Shown piece after piece: positions 8,161 to 16,520 of a stretch of DNA of 64,000 nucleotides. Numbering within the stretch: position 1 is the first letter of the stretch; every line of letters starts with the position of its first letter. The notes under the pieces were generated by a model. That model searched no databases, was not told where the DNA came from, and was given only the letters and a program-made list of their open reading frames with translations. The DNA is from CAZLIC01 sp964559535 (GTDB lineage Bacteria; Pseudomonadota; Alphaproteobacteria; Rhodobacterales; Rhodobacteraceae): assembly GCA_964559535.1 (NCBI GenBank), contig CAZLIC010000009.1, forward strand, positions 19,053-83,052, in the 5' to 3' direction. The translations under genes were made by a program, and so were the position numbers.

Positions 8161-8180
8161 GCGGGGGGCTTGCCCCCCGC
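8161..8180. repeat. perfect 9-bp GC hairpin
   Basis: GCGGGGGGC-TT-GCCCCCCGC. It mirrors the hairpin at 7886-7902, including the adjacent CCCCGCACC block when read on the minus strand, so the whole 7840-8200 interval is a diverged large inverted repeat. The remainder of the 565-base trmD-dnaX gap contains no supportable gene. Confidence 0.5.
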
Positions 8181-8335
8181 TGGCCCGGGCCGCGCCGCAG
8201 GGCTTCAAGGGCGCGCAAGCGCCCGCGAAGGCCGAGGGCGGGTTGCCCGGTTGCCGGGGTGGGGGGCGGGCAGGTGGTGGACGGCGGGGGCGGGGGTGCC
8301 TAGGGTCGGACGGTCGATTCCCGGGGGGTTTGCCG

Positions 8336-10045
8336 ATGGCTGAGGCGCAAGAGACGGCCTATCGCGTGCTGGCGCGCAAGTACCGGCCGCAGACATTTGC
8401 CGACCTGATTGGGCAAGAGGCGATGGTGCGGGTGCTGAAGAACGCCTTTGCCGCCGACCGCATCGCCCATGCCTTCGTGCTGACGGGGGTGCGGGGGGTG
8501 GGCAAGACGACCACGGCGCGGATCGTGGCCAAGGGGCTGAACTGCACCGGGCCGGATGGCACGGGCGGCCCCACGACCGACCCCTGCGGGGTCTGCGATA
8601 CATGTCGGGCGATTGCCGAGGGGCGGCATGTGGACGTGCTGGAGATGGACGCGGCCAGCCGCACGGGCGTGGGCGACATCCGCGAGATCATCGAAAGCGT
8701 GCACTACCGGGCGGCCAGCGCGCGCTACAAGGTGTACATCATCGACGAGGTGCACATGCTGTCGACCGCGGCGTTCAACGCGCTGCTGAAGACGCTGGAG
8801 GAGCCGCCGCCGCATGTGAAGTTCCTGTTTGCCACCACGGAAATCCGCAAGGTGCCGGTGACTGTTCTGTCGCGCTGCCAGCGGTTCGACCTGCGGCGGA
8901 TCGAGCCCGAGGTGATGATTGCGCATCTGAAGAAGGTGATCGCGGCCGAAGGTGCGGCAGTGGCGGACGACGCCATGGCGCTGATCGCGCGGGCGGCCGA
9001 GGGGTCTGTGCGCGATGCGATGAGCCTTCTGGACCAGGCCATTTCCCATGGCGCGGGCGAGACCAGCGCGGCGCAGGTGCGGGCCATGCTGGGGCTGGCC
9101 GACCGGGGCCGAGTCATGGACCTGTTCGAGGCGGTGATGCGCGGCGATGCGGCGGGCGCACTGCGCGAGTTGTCGGCGCAGTATTCCGAAGGTGCCGATC
9201 CCTTGGCCGTGCTGCGCGACCTGGCCGAGATTTCGCACTGGATTTCGGTGGTCAAGGTCACGCCCGAGGCGGCCGAAGACCCGACCACCCCCCCGGCTGA
9301 GCGTGACCGGGGCCGCGATCTGGCGGCGCGGCTGCCGATGCGGGCGCTGAGCCGGATGTGGCAGATGCTGCTTAAGGCGCTGGAAGAGGTGGGGCAGGCG
9401 CCGAATGCCATGATGGCGGCCGAGATGGCGATCATCCGGCTGACGCATGTGGCTGATCTGCCGGACCCCGCCACGCTGGTGAAGCGGCTGATGCTGGCGG
9501 GGGGGGCGCCTGCGGTGGCTGTGGCGGCACCATCGGGCGGCAGCGGAGGGGGGCCGACGGCAATGGCCGCGGGTGGCGCACGCGTGGCGCCCGCGCCGCA
9601 GCCCGACAGCGGCGCCGTGGCGCATCTGCGCAGCTTTGACCATCTGGTCGAGCTGATCCGCGAAAGCCGCGACATGGCGCTGTTGATGGATGTGGAAACG
9701 CACGTGCGCCCCGTGCTGTACGCGCCGGGGCGGCTGGAGTTCCAGCCCACGTCCGACGCCCCGCGCGAGCTGGCGCAGCGTCTGGCGCACCGGCTGCAAG
9801 GGCTGACGGGAGTGCGTTGGGGCGTGTCGGTCGTGGCCAGTGGCGGCGGGCCGACGGTGGCCGAGGCGCGCGATACCGACTGGCAGCGCAAGAAGGCCGA
9901 GGCCGAAGCACAGCCGCTGGTGCAGGCGGTGCTGGCAGCGTTTCCCGGCGCCAAGGTTGTCGAGGTGCGTGACCCCGTGGCACAGGCGGCGGATGCGGCG
10001 CTGGCCCCGGTCGAGGACGAGTGGGACCCGTTCGAGAGCGACTGA
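8336..10045 (+). CDS. dnaX: DNA polymerase III subunits gamma/tau
   Basis: This 569-residue clamp-loader ATPase loads the beta clamp and (as tau) links the polymerase cores at the replication fork. It has YRVLARKYRPQTFADLIGQ at the N-terminus, Walker A GVRGVGKTTTAR near residue 47, a four-cysteine zinc module (CTGP...CGVCDTC), Walker B IIDEVHMLS, sensor-1 FATTE and the SRC arginine-finger motif SRCQRFDLRR. The C-terminal third is the tau-type domain III/IV region. The start at 8336 follows the standard N-terminus; the upstream open frame is repeat DNA. It leads a plus-strand dnaX-ybaB-recR cluster, a common bacterial arrangement. Confidence 0.96.
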   Translation: MAEAQETAYRVLARKYRPQTFADLIGQEAMVRVLKNAFAADRIAHAFVLTGVRGVGKTTTARIVAKGLNCTGPDGTGGPTTDPCGVCDTCRAIAEGRHVDVLEMDAASRTGVGDIREIIESVHYRAASARYKVYIIDEVHMLSTAAFNALLKTLEEPPPHVKFLFATTEIRKVPVTVLSRCQRFDLRRIEPEVMIAHLKKVIAAEGAAVADDAMALIARAAEGSVRDAMSLLDQAISHGAGETSAAQVRAMLGLADRGRVMDLFEAVMRGDAAGALRELSAQYSEGADPLAVLRDLAEISHWISVVKVTPEAAEDPTTPPAERDRGRDLAARLPMRALSRMWQMLLKALEEVGQAPNAMMAAEMAIIRLTHVADLPDPATLVKRLMLAGGAPAVAVAAPSGGSGGGPTAMAAGGARVAPAPQPDSGAVAHLRSFDHLVELIRESRDMALLMDVETHVRPVLYAPGRLEFQPTSDAPRELAQRLAHRLQGLTGVRWGVSVVASGGGPTVAEARDTDWQRKKAEAEAQPLVQAVLAAFPGAKVVEVRDPVAQAADAALAPVEDEWDPFESD

Positions 10046-10106
10046 GAGGGTTGCGGCGCCCCGGTGGCCCCCTTACGTTTCCGGCCTGCAACAACGGGAG
10101 GCGGCG

Positions 10107-10451
10107 ATGCTGAAGGGTTTGGGCGGCTTGGGCGACATGGCCAAGATGATGAAGGCCGCGCAAGACCTGCAGGTGAAGCTGGCCGAGGTGCAGGATGAGC
10201 TGGGCCGCACCGTGGTGACGGGCGAGAGCGGCGGTGGGCTGGTGAAGGCGCGGGCTACGGCCAAGGGCGAGTTGACGGGGCTGGACATCGACCCGTCGAT
10301 CTTTGTCGCCAGCGAAAAGGAACTGGTCGAGGACCTGATCGTGGCCGCGGTGAAGGACGCGCAGGCGAAGGGCGCCGAGCGCGGACAGAAGGAAATGGCG
10401 AAGGTCTATGAAAGCCTTGGCCTGCCGCCGGGCATGAAGCTGCCGTTCTGA
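10107..10451 (+). CDS. ybaB: YbaB/EbfC family nucleoid-associated protein
   Basis: A 114-residue DNA-binding protein of the YbaB/EbfC family, a homodimeric tweezer-like protein associated with the nucleoid. Features are the leading MLKGLGGLGDMAKMMKAAQDLQ helix, the central VVTGESGGGLVKARATAKGELTGLDIDPS strand region, and the C-terminal helix ending PPGMKLPF. Length matches the family. The start at 10107 has CGGGAGGCGGCG upstream. It sits 61 bases after dnaX and 85 before recR, the classical dnaX-ybaB-recR order. Confidence 0.92.
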   Translation: MLKGLGGLGDMAKMMKAAQDLQVKLAEVQDELGRTVVTGESGGGLVKARATAKGELTGLDIDPSIFVASEKELVEDLIVAAVKDAQAKGAERGQKEMAKVYESLGLPPGMKLPF

Positions 10452-10471
10452 TGGCGGCCGCGTTGCGCCAA

Positions 10472-10508
10472 CCCCCCCACCCTATCCCTCCCCCACAGGG
10501 GGGGAGGG
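10472..10508. repeat. dispersed C/G palindrome, copy B
   Basis: Inverted copy of the repeat at 793-829, with CCCTATCCCTCCCCC and a G-rich arm. It forms a GC stem-loop in the ybaB-recR gap. Confidence 0.5.
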
Positions 10509-10536
10509 AAGCGCGCGGCCGCATGGGGCCGCCCTG

Positions 10537-11130
10537 ATGACCGACGCCCCGCGCGAGATCGAGGCGCTGATCGACCTTCTGGCGCGGTTGCCGGGGCTTG
10601 GCCCGCGGTCGGCGCGAAGGGCGGCGCTGGCCATGCTGAAGCGGCGCGAGGCGCTGATGGTGCCCCTGGCGCAGGCGATGGCGCAGGTGGCGCTGAAGGT
10701 GACCGACTGCGCCGTCTGCGGCAACCTGACCACTGCCGACCCCTGTGCCATCTGCGCCGACCCGCGGCGGAACACCGGAGAGATATGCGTGGTGACAGAT
10801 GTGGCCGACCTGTGGGCGATGGAGCGGGGCGGCGTGTTTCGCGGCCGCTATCATGTGCTGGGCGGCACGCTGAGCGCGCTGGACAACGTAGGCCCCGAGG
10901 TGCTGCGCATTCCCGATCTGGTGGCGCGGGCGGCGGGGGCCGGCGAGGTGATCCTGGCCTTGAATGCCACCGTCGATGGCCAGACCACCGCGCATTACAT
11001 CGCCGAGGCGCTGGAGCCCCTGGGCGTGCCGGTGACGTCGCTGGCGCAGGGAGTGCCCATCGGCGGCGAGCTGGACTGGCTGGACGATGGCACCATCGGC
11101 GCCGCGCTGCGGGCGCGGCGCCGGGTATAG
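10537..11130 (+). CDS. recR: recombination mediator RecR
   Basis: RecR (197 residues) acts with RecO/RecF to load RecA on SSB-coated single-stranded DNA at gaps. The N-terminal helix-hairpin-helix LPGLGPRSARRAAL, the four-cysteine zinc finger CAVCGNLTTADPCAICADP, and the Toprim domain (VVTDVADLWAMERGG, LNATVDGQTTAHY) are in the expected order. It is the third gene of the dnaX-ybaB-recR cluster and is convergent with the protease gene, 39 bases away. Confidence 0.96.
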   Translation: MTDAPREIEALIDLLARLPGLGPRSARRAALAMLKRREALMVPLAQAMAQVALKVTDCAVCGNLTTADPCAICADPRRNTGEICVVTDVADLWAMERGGVFRGRYHVLGGTLSALDNVGPEVLRIPDLVARAAGAGEVILALNATVDGQTTAHYIAEALEPLGVPVTSLAQGVPIGGELDWLDDGTIGAALRARRRV

Positions 11131-11169
11131 CGGCAGGGCGGCCCCTTCCGCGCCCGCCGCATTGCCGGA

Positions 11170-13230
11170 TCAGAGGAAGCTGATGTCGTCCAGCAGTTGC
11201 GTGGCGTCGGCAAAGCCTTGCAACAGCAGCGTGGTGCTGTTCTGGAAGTCGAACAGGATGCCCTCGGCGGTCGCGGTCGCGTAGGTCTCGACCAGCGCGG
11301 CAACGCTCAGCCCGCCGCCCCACAGGGCTTCGTCGAACACCAGAGCGTCCTTGTTGTTCTTGAAGCCCTTGACGGTGTCGCTGTCGGCCCCGGTGGCAAA
11401 GACGAAGCTGTCGTTGCCCTTTCCGCCGATCATCAGGTCATCGCCCTGACCGCCGTTCAGCGTGTCGGCGCCGTTTTTCCCGTCGATACGGTCGTTCCCG
11501 CGGGCGCCCCAGAGTTCGTTGTCGGCGTCGCTGCCGTCCATCGTGTCGTTGCCGTCACCGGCGAACCAGTTCTCGATGGCGCTTTCGGCCTGCATCGTGA
11601 ACCAGTCATCGCCCTCCACGGTGAAGGTGCTGCCGCCAGACAGCGCACCCGCGATGTCGCCGTGCAGGGCCGCCATGTTCAGCCAGTCGGTCCCGCCATC
11701 GGTGTCGCCCACGCTGCGCGCGGGTTCGGCCGCCTGCAGCACCAGGAAATCCTCGGTGATGGTGTGCACGTCGTCGTTGCTGGCGGTGCTGCCGAAGAAA
11801 TCCAGCTGAACCGAACTGACAGCGCCGATGTCGCGCCGCTCGACATCCTCGAAGCGGACAAGCCAGGTTCCCTCCGAGTCGTAGCCGCGGGCCGCCTCGA
11901 TGGCGAAGGTCCACTTGAAACCATCGTCGAACAGCGTGCCGCCGCCTTCCTGAAGGAAAAACGGAATGGCCGTGCCGTCGGGTGCGACCAGCGACAGGAT
12001 CAGGTCCGAGGCATAGCTGTGCGTCAGTTCGACCGTCACATAGATCGTTTCCACGGCGATGTTGTCGTCAACCTCGACGGCGATGTCGGTCGTGCCGCGA
12101 TCTTCAATGTCCACCGTGCCGCGCACCTGCGCCGTCGCGGTTTCCTCATTGGCACTGGTCTGCGCCTCGCCCTGCATCACCAGCCACGCCTCGGCCATGC
12201 GCACCGCGGCAAAGGCATTCACCATGCCGTACCCATAGGACAGGTGATAGGCCGAGCCGCCGCCGTTCCAGGTGGAGGTTCCACCTGAGCCCCAGCCGCC
12301 AACCTCGAAGCCCTCGCCCTCGCCGCCGAAATCGGACCCGGTGAGTGAGGCGGACATTGCCAGGATATTGGCCACGTCACGCCAGCCCAGGTTTTCGTTC
12401 GCTTCCAGCATCAGGGCCACGACACCCGAGGTGGTGGGCGTGGCGGCCGATGTTCCGCCGAAGTCTGACGTATAGTCGCGCGGCAAGGGGTCGGCGTCGT
12501 TGTTGCCGTTGTAACCTGCATTGCCGGTGCGGTCGGTGGTGACGGCCGAGGCAGGCGCCGCAACCAGGATCGACGGACCCCAGTTCGAATAGTCGGTGAT
12601 GTCGCCGTTCTCGTCGGTGGCGGCGATGGTCAGGGTGAAGCGCGACACATTCACGGCATCGGTCGCATTCAGCGTATCGTTTCCGGCGGCCTGGACGATG
12701 ACGGTGCCCAGCCCGTCGCGGCCGTTCGCGGTGACCTCTTCGTACCAGCTGTCGTATTGCGACAGATAGCTGTTCGGCTTGGCAAGGTTCTGGAAGTTCG
12801 CGTAGCCGGGCGTCCAGCCCCAGCTGTTCGACATGATGTCGAAGTTCTGCGCCCACAGGATCTGGGCGCGTTCCTTGGCGGTGGTGTCGTTGGCCGCGCT
12901 GTCGAAGATGTTGATGCCGGTGATGGTGCTGCCGAAGGCCACGCCGGTGCCGCCGGTGCCGTTGTTGGCCACCGCCGCAATCAGGCCTGCCACCGAGGTG
13001 CCATGCACTTCGTCGCTGTCGTTGGCGATGCCGTCGTAGGTGACGCCGTCGAAAACGAAGTGCATCGACGCGTCATAGTTCGCGGCAAGGTCCGGGTGTG
13101 TGTACTCGACACCATCGTCAAAGACCCCGACGTGCACGCCGGAGCCGTTGAATTCGTTCCAGATTGTCTCGATGTCACCCAGAAGCGGGAAGTGCCACTG
13201 GTCGGCGTAGAGCGGGTCGGTCGGGGTCAT
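11170..13230 (-). CDS. subtilisin-like serine protease with P-domain and RTX repeats
   Basis: A 686-residue secreted S8 endopeptidase of the kexin-like type. The catalytic triad is visible: Asp in VGVFDDGVEYTHPD (near 39), His in HGTSVAGLIAA (near 75), and Ser in FGGTSAATPTTSG (near 266). A P/proprotein-convertase domain follows (DIAVEVDDNIAVETIYVTV, about 370-460). The C-terminus has calcium-binding nonapeptides (GDGNDTMDG, GARGNDRIDG, GGQGDDLMIGG, GGKGNDSF), about residues 565-620. There is no N-terminal signal peptide, so export is expected by a type I system through the C-terminal signal; none is encoded nearby. AAGGAACTG precedes the ATG at 13230. A winged-helix/TPR regulator is divergent across 368 bases. 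Confidence 0.9.
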   Translation of the reverse strand: MTPTDPLYADQWHFPLLGDIETIWNEFNGSGVHVGVFDDGVEYTHPDLAANYDASMHFVFDGVTYDGIANDSDEVHGTSVAGLIAAVANNGTGGTGVAFGSTITGINIFDSAANDTTAKERAQILWAQNFDIMSNSWGWTPGYANFQNLAKPNSYLSQYDSWYEEVTANGRDGLGTVIVQAAGNDTLNATDAVNVSRFTLTIAATDENGDITDYSNWGPSILVAAPASAVTTDRTGNAGYNGNNDADPLPRDYTSDFGGTSAATPTTSGVVALMLEANENLGWRDVANILAMSASLTGSDFGGEGEGFEVGGWGSGGTSTWNGGGSAYHLSYGYGMVNAFAAVRMAEAWLVMQGEAQTSANEETATAQVRGTVDIEDRGTTDIAVEVDDNIAVETIYVTVELTHSYASDLILSLVAPDGTAIPFFLQEGGGTLFDDGFKWTFAIEAARGYDSEGTWLVRFEDVERRDIGAVSSVQLDFFGSTASNDDVHTITEDFLVLQAAEPARSVGDTDGGTDWLNMAALHGDIAGALSGGSTFTVEGDDWFTMQAESAIENWFAGDGNDTMDGSDADNELWGARGNDRIDGKNGADTLNGGQGDDLMIGGKGNDSFVFATGADSDTVKGFKNNKDALVFDEALWGGGLSVAALVETYATATAEGILFDFQNSTTLLLQGFADATQLLDDISFL

Positions 13231-13598
13231 TTTTCAGTTCCTTGGCGTGGGGGCAAACAGAACGCCACCTATGGTGCTTTGCGCGAGGCCCGGTCAGGCG
13301 CCGAAACGACTTCGGGCAAAACTGCAATCTTCCATGCGTGATCCTGTGGCAAATGCCAAAAACATAGACCAGAATCTGCCCGCAGGGCAAACGCGATGTG
13401 CAGTCTGCCGCCGAGTTGACGAAACGTCCTTGTCGAGCGGCGATGCGGCTTGTGGCGCAACCCGAGTTGCGGAAGGACGTGCCCGCCACCGGCGTCGGCT
13501 GCCAGACTGACAGGACCGAATTCGCGGGCACGGCGTCTGCTTGACCTTTCCCACCTGTCCGCGCTTGGCTGTGCCGGGCAACAACCGGAGCCGACACA
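13231..13598. other. divergent intergenic region, no gene seen
   Basis: This 368-base gap separates the divergent protease and regulator genes and must hold both promoters. I see an AT-enriched stretch (CCAAAAACATAGACCAGAAT near 13357-13376) but no convincing -35/-10 pair, operator or coding frame. Confidence 0.5.
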
Positions 13599-15008
13599 GT
13601 GGAACCCCGAAGGGTTGGCAGATGCATGGTCGACCCTGACCGCGGGCTTGTCCTGCGTGAAGGCGAACCGGTGCACTTGCGGGCAAAATCCTTTGCCCTG
13701 CTGGCCTGTCTTCTGCGGGCAGAGGGCAGGGTCGTCGGAAAGGACGAACTGATCGCGGCCGTTTGGCCCGACGTGATCGTGACCGAGGATTCGCTGACAC
13801 AGACGATCCGCGACCTGCGCCGGGTGCTGGGCGAGGGCGTGGTGCGCACCGTGGCACGGCGGGGCTATTCGATTTCTGTGGAACTGCCCGCCGCGGCTCC
13901 GGTTCGGGCGATGCCGCTGTTCCTGAAATCCGCTGCCGTGCCGCCTGGTGGCGCTGCCGGACTGGCGTTGCAGGACCAGGCGGTGGCCGAAATCAGGGCG
14001 GCATTGTCGCGTTTCGGGCTGGTCGCGTTGCGCAATTCGGACGACGGCGGATTCGTCCTGCAGGTCGTCGTCCGCGGATCCGGGCGTGACCTTTCGCTGA
14101 CGGTGCAACTGGATGCCGCCGATGGCAGGCATGTCTGGGGCGAGTCGCTCCGTTTGCCCCGCAGTACCCTGCCCGATGCGCTGGGTGCCGTGGCGTACCG
14201 GGTGGCCAGCCGGATGCTGCTGGATACCGCGCGACAGGGAGAAGCCTTGCCCTGGGCCGAACGCAGCGCGGTGCAGCTGATGGCGCAGGGCTTGGCCGCG
14301 GTGCATGGCGCCGAGCGCCCGGTGGTAACCGCGGCCATCCGCTGTCTGGATGCGGCGATCGCGGCGGACCCCGGGCTGGCGCTGGCCCATGCCTACCGCG
14401 CACAGGCAAGGGTGCTTGAAGCGGGCTTTGGCGAAGATCCCGACCCGGTGGTCGAGATGGTCCTGCCCGATGCGCGCATGGCCGTTGCCATGCAGCCGGA
14501 CGAGGCGCGCTGCCTGCAGGTGCTGTCGTTCCTGCTGGGCTGGCGTGGCGATCTGGACGGGGCAGAACTTGCCGCGCGGCAGGCGTTGCGTATCAACCCG
14601 TGGGATGCCGACTGCATGGCGCATCTGGGTGTGATCGTGACCCAGCGCGGCGACCCGGCCGAAGGATTGCAGATGATGGAGGCGGCGGCAGACCTGAACC
14701 CGCTGCACCCGCAGTGGTTTCACCACCAGTTCGCGCTGGCGCTGTACCTGCTGGGCCGCCCGGCCGAGGCATTGGCGCATCTGGAGGCTTGGTCGCGGCA
14801 AAGCCCATGGCGGTTCATCCGCGCGGCCGCCTGCGCTGCAGCCCTGGACGATGTGGTGCGCGCACGGCGCCACTTGGCCACCGCACGTGCCCTGGCGCAG
14901 GGCTTTGACCCACTGAAGGAAGCGGGCGACATCTATGGGTTCGAGCGACCCAACGACAAGGCCCGCCTGCTGGCTGACCTTGCGAAGGCGCAACAGATGG
15001 AACGATGA
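13599..15008 (+). CDS. winged-helix transcriptional regulator with C-terminal TPR region (CadC/HilA-like)
   Basis: A 469-residue protein with an OmpR/PhoB-type winged helix at residues 10-105 (LRAKSFALLACLL, DELIAAVWPDVIVTEDSLTQTIRDLRRVLG, RGYSI) and a C-terminal helical-repeat region rich in tetratricopeptide patterns (AHLGVIVTQRGDPAEGLQMMEAA near 345). No receiver domain and no clear membrane segment, so it probably senses through protein or ligand binding to the repeats. Start: GTG at 13599 keeps the first beta strand and has CGGAG 8 bases away; ATG at 13626 is the alternative. Being divergent to the RTX protease, it is a plausible regulator of it. Its stop abuts trcR's stop with no gap. 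Confidence 0.75.
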   Translation: MEPRRVGRCMVDPDRGLVLREGEPVHLRAKSFALLACLLRAEGRVVGKDELIAAVWPDVIVTEDSLTQTIRDLRRVLGEGVVRTVARRGYSISVELPAAAPVRAMPLFLKSAAVPPGGAAGLALQDQAVAEIRAALSRFGLVALRNSDDGGFVLQVVVRGSGRDLSLTVQLDAADGRHVWGESLRLPRSTLPDALGAVAYRVASRMLLDTARQGEALPWAERSAVQLMAQGLAAVHGAERPVVTAAIRCLDAAIAADPGLALAHAYRAQARVLEAGFGEDPDPVVEMVLPDARMAVAMQPDEARCLQVLSFLLGWRGDLDGAELAARQALRINPWDADCMAHLGVIVTQRGDPAEGLQMMEAAADLNPLHPQWFHHQFALALYLLGRPAEALAHLEAWSRQSPWRFIRAAACAAALDDVVRARRHLATARALAQGFDPLKEAGDIYGFERPNDKARLLADLAKAQQMER

Positions 15009-15773
15009 TCAGCGGATCGGGCCGCTGTCCTCGTCTTCGTCCTCGTCGTCGTCGTCGCCCTGCGGCAGGTTGAAGAAGCTTTCGGCGTCCGAATAGTCGG
15101 CCGCCTTCTTTTCGGGCTCGTCGATCAGGGTCAGCCCCTCGATGGCGGCCACCGCTGAAGGCACCCGCGGCTCGGCGGGCATGGCCAGGCTCTGCTCGGT
15201 CGACACCAGCTTGCGCCGTTCGTCATCGGTCATCACCTTGCCTTCCGCGGCCTTCTTCTTGGCAGCGGCCTGCACGGCCGTATCCAGTTCGGACTGGCGG
15301 CACAGTCCCAGCGCCACCGGGTCGATCGGCGTGATGCCGCTGATGTTCCAGTGCGTGCGTTCGCGGATCGACTGGATGGTGGGCTTGGTGGTGCCGACCA
15401 GCTTGGCGATCTGGCCGTCGGACAGTTCGGGGTGGAACTTGACCAGCCACAGGATCGACGCGGGCCGGTCCTGACGCTTGGACAGGGGCGTGTAGCGTGG
15501 CCCGCGCCGCTTTTCCTCGCCCTGGGCCGCGGCATTGTACTTCAGCCGCAGCCGGTAGGCCGGGTCGGCCTGGCCGCGTTCGATCTCGATCGGTTCCAGC
15601 TGGTTCGTCGCGATGGGATCGAAACCCTTCACGCCCTGCGCCACGTCGCCGTCCGCAATCCCCTGCACCTCAAGCTCGTGCATGCCGCAGAAATCGGCGA
15701 TCTGCTTGAACGACAGGGTGGTGTTCTCGACCAGCCAGACGGCGGTCGCCTTGGCCATCAGGGGCTTGTTCAT
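15009..15773 (-). CDS. trcR: DUF1013 family cell-cycle transcriptional regulator TrcR
   Basis: A 254-residue alphaproteobacterial protein of the DUF1013 family, named TrcR in current annotation as a cell-cycle transcriptional regulator. The conserved N-terminus KPLMAKATAVWLVENTTLSF leads a first helix-turn-helix (FKQIADFCGMHELEVQGIADG, 25-45). A second lies near 115-140 (LSDGQIAKLVGTTKPTIQSIRERTHW). The tail is a strongly acidic run (DDDDEDEDEDSGP). The ATG at 15773 gives the canonical N-terminus. The gene is convergent and directly abutting the winged-helix gene, and divergent from the RNase T2 gene. DNA binding is inferred from the two HTH segments. Confidence 0.88.
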   Translation of the reverse strand: MNKPLMAKATAVWLVENTTLSFKQIADFCGMHELEVQGIADGDVAQGVKGFDPIATNQLEPIEIERGQADPAYRLRLKYNAAAQGEEKRRGPRYTPLSKRQDRPASILWLVKFHPELSDGQIAKLVGTTKPTIQSIRERTHWNISGITPIDPVALGLCRQSELDTAVQAAAKKKAAEGKVMTDDERRKLVSTEQSLAMPAEPRVPSAVAAIEGLTLIDEPEKKAADYSDAESFFNLPQGDDDDEDEDEDSGPIR

Positions 15774-15860
15774 CGGCGCGCATCCTCTACAGCTTCCCTT
15801 GACCGGGGAACCGGGGGCGGCCAGTCGGCCGCGAGGTTCGGCGATTTCGGGGAAATCGGA

Positions 15861-16517
15861 ATGGCATATAGACGCATGCGCGCCGGTTGGAAAGGGGTGT
15901 TGCTGGCCCTGTGCCTTCCTGCGGCGGCCGCCGCCGATGGCGAACGGGCCGGTGATTTCGACTATTACGTCGCTGCCCTGTCGTGGTCGGCCGCGTGGTG
16001 TGAACTGGAGGGAGATGACCGGGGCGAGCCGCAGTGCGACCCGGGGCAGCGCATCAGTTTCGTGCTGCACGGCCTTTGGCCGCAGTACGAGCAGGGCTGG
16101 CCCGCGTTCTGCCGCACGGTGGAACGCGACCCTTCGCGCGGCGAAACGGCCGCGGTGGCAGATGTGTTCGGGGGGGCGGGCGCGGCCTTCTATCAGTGGA
16201 AGAAGCACGGGCGCTGTTCGGGCCTTCCGGCACGTGACTACTATGCGCTGGCGCGCCGGGTGAAGGACAGCCTGCGCACCCCGCCCGTGCTGACCGAGGT
16301 GAAGCGGCCCCTGACGGTGCCCGCGGAGGTGATCGAAGGCGCGTTCCTGGAAGCCAACCCGCGCCTGTCGCGCGACATGGTCACGGTGACCTGCGACGAC
16401 GGGCTGATTGCCGAGGTCCGGGTATGCCTGACGCCAAACCTTCAGCCGCGGCGCTGCGGTGACGATGTGATCCGCGATTGCCAGATGAAGAACGCGGTGC
16501 TTCTGCCGGTGCGCTGA
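15861..16517 (+). CDS. ribonuclease T2 family protein, exported
   Basis: A 218-residue endoribonuclease of the T2 (Rh) family, acting outside the cytoplasm. A signal peptide (MRAGWKGVLLALCLPAAAAADG) precedes the mature domain. Both conserved active-site blocks are present: CAS I in VLHGLWPQ and CAS II in FYQWKKHGRCSG (histidine within KHG). Cysteines at CELE, CDPG, CRTV, CSGL and the C-terminal CLTP/CGDD/CQMK can form the family disulfides. The start is ATG 15861 or the ATG at 15876; the second directly begins the signal peptide. Likely periplasmic RNA scavenging. Confidence 0.88.
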   Translation: MAYRRMRAGWKGVLLALCLPAAAAADGERAGDFDYYVAALSWSAAWCELEGDDRGEPQCDPGQRISFVLHGLWPQYEQGWPAFCRTVERDPSRGETAAVADVFGGAGAAFYQWKKHGRCSGLPARDYYALARRVKDSLRTPPVLTEVKRPLTVPAEVIEGAFLEANPRLSRDMVTVTCDDGLIAEVRVCLTPNLQPRRCGDDVIRDCQMKNAVLLPVR

Positions 16518-16520
16518 CGG

